64,000 bases of DNA from Flavobacterium johnsoniae UW101 (GTDB lineage: Bacteria; Bacteroidota; Bacteroidia; Flavobacteriales; Flavobacteriaceae), in the NCBI RefSeq assembly GCF_000016645.1, contig NC_009441.1, positions 5,766,001-5,830,000 of the forward strand, read 5' to 3'. Under the pieces are notes generated by a model. It worked only from the letters and a program-made list of their open reading frames with translations. It ran no database searches and was not told the DNA's origin. The position numbers were made by a program, and so were the translations under genes. Below, piece after piece: positions 60,735 through 64,000 of the stretch (positions are counted from its first letter, which is position 1; each line of letters starts with the position of its first letter).

Positions 60735-62468
60735 ATGAAAAAATCAAATATAAAATCAAGATTTCTGCTTCTATTTGCTGTTGCTGCAACATCAATGACC
60801 GCAGTAAGCTGTTCAGATTATCTTACAGATGATCCTGCAGATAAATTTACAAACGATAACTTTTGGCAGTCAGAAGACAACGTAAAAACATTTTCGTGGG
60901 TAAACTATGATACTTTTTACGGTTATGGTAACGGAACAACAATCGGGCTTTCTTTTTTCTATTATCATGGAAGTGATTACAGAGTAGATGATAACTTGTC
61001 TGCCTTTACATTCTATCAAATGCCGGTTACAGCCGCCACTACGAATGTTTATTCATGGAACAAGTACTACACGCTTATCCGCCGTTGTAACTTGATGCTG
61101 GATAAAATCCCTACGGTGCCAATGGCTCAGGAAAAAAAGAACCACTATATTGGAGTTGCTAAATTCTTTAGAGCTTACACCTATTTCCGCTTAGTGCAAA
61201 AATTTGGTGATGTTCCTTACACAGATAAATTTTTAGCTCAGGCAGATGCAGAAGTATATGCTCCCGCAAAACCAAGAGCTGAAATTATGGATAAAGTAAT
61301 TGCTGAATTACAAGAAGCAGCAGACTTAATGCTTGCCGCAGATGATAAAAACGTTACTGTTAACAAATACACTGCTTATGCTGCTTTAAGCAACGCCTGC
61401 CTGTATGAAGGAACATATAGAAAATATCATTTGGGACAAGATGGAAGTGTTTATCTTAACAAAGCAAAAACAGCTTCGTTAGCGATTATGAATAATCCTT
61501 CATATAAATTAAATGCTGACTGGAAAGGACTTTATAACTCAGTTGAATTACTTGGAAATACAGAAGTGATATTGGCTAAGCGTTACTTAACAAACGTATT
61601 AATGCATTCTCTTCAAAACTATACTAATACCTCAACTATTCAGTACGGTTTAACAAAATGGGCTGCAGACAGCTATGTAACAACAAACGGATTACCAATT
61701 CAGCAGACTGGAAACAGCCAGTTTACAGGAGATGATACTGCTGCAAAAACATTTGCTAACAGAGATCCGCGTTTTGGTAAAACTGTAAATCCTGCAAATT
61801 ATGGCTACAAAGGAAAACCTTTTGGCACAACAGCTTTAGTTTCAATGTCTGGATATGTATTCGAATTGTACAACAATCCGGCAACAACTGGTCCTGATGT
61901 TACAACAGGAGGACGTAACTATACTGATGCACCATTATTTACCTTAAGCGAAGTATATTTAAATTATGCTGAGGCTTGTGCCGAATTAGGAACAGCTACA
62001 AACTCAGATCTTGATTTGTCTATCAATAAAGTACGTACTCGTGCCGGAATTGCACCTTTAACTACAGACGGAGTAAATGCTTCTGCCGGCGGTGTGCAAA
62101 TTAACGACCCAAGAAGAACTTCTTCTTTAGAGCAGCTTACAGGTGTTGTAAATCCATTAATCTGGGAAGTTCGTCGTGAGCGTCAAATCGAATTCATGAG
62201 CTGGACAACTTTAAGACAAGCTGATATTTACCGTTGGAAAAAAGGTGATTATTTAGATACTAATAAAAACCCTGATGTAAACTTAGGAGCAAGAATTGGA
62301 ACTCCTGTTGGATCACAAACTGTGGTAGATGCAAACGGATACGTAAAAATTTATCCTGTCAGCACCAGAACTTTTGAACCAAAGCATTATTTAATGAATA
62401 TCCCTACGAACGATATCGACTTATACAAAGCTCAGGGTGTAGAGTTAAAACAAAACCCAGGCTGGTAA
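60735..62468 (+). CDS. SusD/RagB-type outer-membrane glycan-binding lipoprotein
   Basis: The 577-residue lipoprotein (signal ending A-V-S-C) has the SusD-family helical TPR-like fold, including W-x-x-Y-Y-x-L-I-R-R-C-N (about 112-120) and the C-terminal R-R-E-R-Q-I-E-F-M motif. It caps the SusC barrel and binds the oligosaccharide. A 24-bp gap from susC and a strong terminator afterwards define a two-gene operon, with namZ2 downstream under its own signals. Confidence 0.93.
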   Translation: MKKSNIKSRFLLLFAVAATSMTAVSCSDYLTDDPADKFTNDNFWQSEDNVKTFSWVNYDTFYGYGNGTTIGLSFFYYHGSDYRVDDNLSAFTFYQMPVTAATTNVYSWNKYYTLIRRCNLMLDKIPTVPMAQEKKNHYIGVAKFFRAYTYFRLVQKFGDVPYTDKFLAQADAEVYAPAKPRAEIMDKVIAELQEAADLMLAADDKNVTVNKYTAYAALSNACLYEGTYRKYHLGQDGSVYLNKAKTASLAIMNNPSYKLNADWKGLYNSVELLGNTEVILAKRYLTNVLMHSLQNYTNTSTIQYGLTKWAADSYVTTNGLPIQQTGNSQFTGDDTAAKTFANRDPRFGKTVNPANYGYKGKPFGTTALVSMSGYVFELYNNPATTGPDVTTGGRNYTDAPLFTLSEVYLNYAEACAELGTATNSDLDLSINKVRTRAGIAPLTTDGVNASAGGVQINDPRRTSSLEQLTGVVNPLIWEVRRERQIEFMSWTTLRQADIYRWKKGDYLDTNKNPDVNLGARIGTPVGSQTVVDANGYVKIYPVSTRTFEPKHYLMNIPTNDIDLYKAQGVELKQNPGW

Positions 62469-62507
62469 TTCGAAATTCATAATAACATTTTGCCCCTCCC
62501 AATATTA

Positions 62508-62550
62508 AAACTGCCTCCGGAAATTAAACTTACCGGAGGCAGTATTTAAA
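62508..62550 (+). terminator. Terminator after susD
   Basis: ACTGCCTCCGG and CCGGAGGCAGT form a GC-rich stem; T residues follow weakly. It divides susD from namZ copy 2, so the latter likely has its own promoter (gap 62551-62725 is otherwise gene-free). Confidence 0.8.
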
Positions 62551-62725
62551 AATCTTTTTTCAACACCAGTTGAGACAAAACAAATTAATAAAATTACAAT
62601 CTGACCAAAATCAGATATTTATTTTCTACAAACCACACGACAACAATCAAAAAACATCAAAAGCAATCAAATAATAATCTAATTTTATTTAGTCAATTTT
62701 TGTCTTAACTATAACTGTAATAAAA

Positions 62726-63925
62726 ATGATAAAATTCATAGCAAAAAGTGTTCTTATTGTAACTTCTTTCATATTTACATCTTCTTATTCTAATTCGTTT
62801 TCAGCAGTTGCAAAAAATAACACATCAGAAACAAATCCGCCCGCAATAAAAACCGGAGCTGATAATTACGAGAAATATTTACCGCTTTTAAAGAATAAAA
62901 AAATAGGAATTGTAACCAATCAAACCGGAATTTTGTCTGACAAAACCCATTTGGTAGATTTTTTATTAGAGAAAAAAATTGCAGTACAAACCATTTTTGC
63001 TCCTGAACACGGATTTAGAGGAACTGCCGATGCAGGTGAACATATTGTTGACGGAAAAGATCCTAAAACCGGTTTATCTATCATTTCTCTTTATGGAGAT
63101 AATAAAAAACCAAAACCTGAACAGTTAGCCGGAATCGATATTATGATTTTCGATTTACAGGATGTCGGCGCCCGTTTTTACACTTATATTTCTTCTTTGC
63201 ATTATGTAATGGAAGCCTGCGCCGAAAACAATGTACCGCTTATAATTCTGGACCGCCCAAATCCAAACGGAAGTATTGTTGACGGTCCGCTTTTAGAAAA
63301 AGAATTTACCAGTTTTGTAGGCATGCACCCTATTCCGGTACTTCACGGAATGACGATTGGCGAATATGCACAAATGGTAAACGGCCAAAAATGGCTGAAA
63401 AATGGTGCGCAATGTAAACTGACAGTAATTCCGTGTGTGAATTACAAACGAACAATGCCATATAGTTTATTGGTAAAACCATCTCCAAACCTTCCAAACG
63501 ATCAATCCATAAATTTATATGCAAGTTTGTGTCTTTTTGAAGGAACGAATGTAAGCATGGGACGCGGCACTGAAAAACAATTTCAAATTTACGGTTCACC
63601 TTACTTAACAAAAACCAATTTCAGCTTTACGCCAAAACCAAATTTTGGTGCTAAAGATCCTCTTTATAATGGAAAAGAATGTTTTGGCGAAGATTTAACC
63701 TCTTATCCTAAACTAACCCAATTAGAATTAAAATGGCTCATTAAAGCCTATCAAAATACCAGCGATAAAACGAAATTTTTTAATGCTTTTTTTACCAAAC
63801 TTGCCGGAACCAAAAAACTGCAGCAGCAAATTGAATCGGGAGTTTCAGAAAAAGACATTCGCGCAGGCTGGAAAAAAGACCTGGAAGCTTTTCTAATCAT
63901 GAGAAAACCTTATCTGCTCTATTAA
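62726..63925 (+). CDS. namZ: Exo-beta-N-acetylmuramidase (NamZ, DUF1343), copy 2
   Basis: The 399-residue protein has a signal peptide (about 1-28) and a Ser/Asn-rich linker before the DUF1343/GH171 domain. The conserved blocks match copy 1: G-I-V-T-N-Q-T-G, A-P-E-H-G-F-R-G-T-A-D-A-G-E-H and F-D-L-Q-D-V-G-A-R-F-Y-T-Y. It differs in the N-terminal tail and at several loop residues (for example V-G-T-R-L-Y in copy 1 becomes V-G-A-R-F-Y). Expected role: release of MurNAc from peptidoglycan fragments, linked to SusCD. The end of the window truncates anything downstream. Confidence 0.92.
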   Translation: MIKFIAKSVLIVTSFIFTSSYSNSFSAVAKNNTSETNPPAIKTGADNYEKYLPLLKNKKIGIVTNQTGILSDKTHLVDFLLEKKIAVQTIFAPEHGFRGTADAGEHIVDGKDPKTGLSIISLYGDNKKPKPEQLAGIDIMIFDLQDVGARFYTYISSLHYVMEACAENNVPLIILDRPNPNGSIVDGPLLEKEFTSFVGMHPIPVLHGMTIGEYAQMVNGQKWLKNGAQCKLTVIPCVNYKRTMPYSLLVKPSPNLPNDQSINLYASLCLFEGTNVSMGRGTEKQFQIYGSPYLTKTNFSFTPKPNFGAKDPLYNGKECFGEDLTSYPKLTQLELKWLIKAYQNTSDKTKFFNAFFTKLAGTKKLQQQIESGVSEKDIRAGWKKDLEAFLIMRKPYLLY

Positions 63926-64000
63926 GCACAGCTTTTAAAATCTCCCCAAATCATTACAAACCGACTACTTTACACAAAAGTAGAGGAACCTCATACAAAA

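Noticed and set aside
1..64000. Prophage, integrative element or insertion sequence genes
   Set aside because: No integrase, transposase, capsid or mobilisation genes are recognisable in any part of the window.

Overview
The window is about 64 kb of a low-GC Bacteroidota chromosome, almost certainly Flavobacterium or a close relative. Supporting signs are TAnnTTTG-type promoter boxes, weak or absent Shine-Dalgarno sites, a SusC/SusD pair, an ECF sigma/FecR system, a tmRNA tag reading GENNYALAA, and hairpin-type intergenic repeats of the kind seen throughout that genus. Nothing marks the window as plasmid or prophage.

Region by region. 1-5 kb: the 3' part of ilvE, two orphan immunity-like genes, a MazG-like pyrophosphohydrolase, membrane and SRPBCC proteins, and an ECF sigma / membrane anti-sigma / periplasmic sensor trio. 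5-22 kb is mostly housekeeping: BNR-repeat protein, Ser/Arg/Asn-rich lipoprotein, kup, an RsmB-type rRNA methyltransferase, menE, a CPBP protease, arsC, a TonB-dependent receptor, a 57-residue membrane protein, fumC, an alanine-dehydrogenase-like oxidoreductase, a serine hydrolase and ssrA (tmRNA). 22-25 kb: a FecI/FecR pair whose partner has an STN domain but is not a TonB receptor; it carries eight repeats at exact 16-residue spacing before a barrel-like C-terminus. 25.9-33 kb: a peptide-export cluster with a 58-residue precursor (six cysteines in its core), a VKOR-thioredoxin fusion, a glycosyltransferase-like protein, a C39-peptidase ABC exporter, an HlyD adaptor and a divergent XRE regulator. 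33.4-37 kb: the oxidative pentose-phosphate operon gnd-zwf-pgl. 37-42 kb: a metzincin-motif lipoprotein, a propeller lipoprotein, an acyltransferase and an MFS exporter.

42.5-64 kb reads as one locus for peptidoglycan-derived amino sugars. Leftward it encodes a DeoR regulator, a NagB/PIG-L fusion, a D-lactate-dehydrogenase-like flavoprotein, an esterase, a DigH/GHL10-type hydrolase, a GH20 hexosaminidase, an AmiE-like serine hydrolase and a NamZ-type exo-N-acetylmuramidase. Rightward it encodes SusC, SusD and a second NamZ. A TGCGTTATTT box occurs upstream of both nagB and susC and is a candidate DeoR operator. A plausible flow is: muropeptides and glycans enter through SusCD; GHL10, GH20, NamZ and AmiE-like enzymes release GlcNAc and MurNAc; NagB/PIG-L deacetylates and deaminates GlcNAc-6-P; and the flavoprotein oxidises D-lactate freed from MurNAc. 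A MurNAc kinase, MurQ etherase and inner-membrane sugar importer are not in the window.

The most unusual items are the six-cysteine peptide cluster, the triplicated namZ 3' end inside a nested-hairpin repeat array, the NagB/PIG-L fusion beside a D-lactate oxidase, and the STN/16-residue-repeat partner of FecIR. All calls rest on reading the sequence and knowledge of protein families; no database searches were run.
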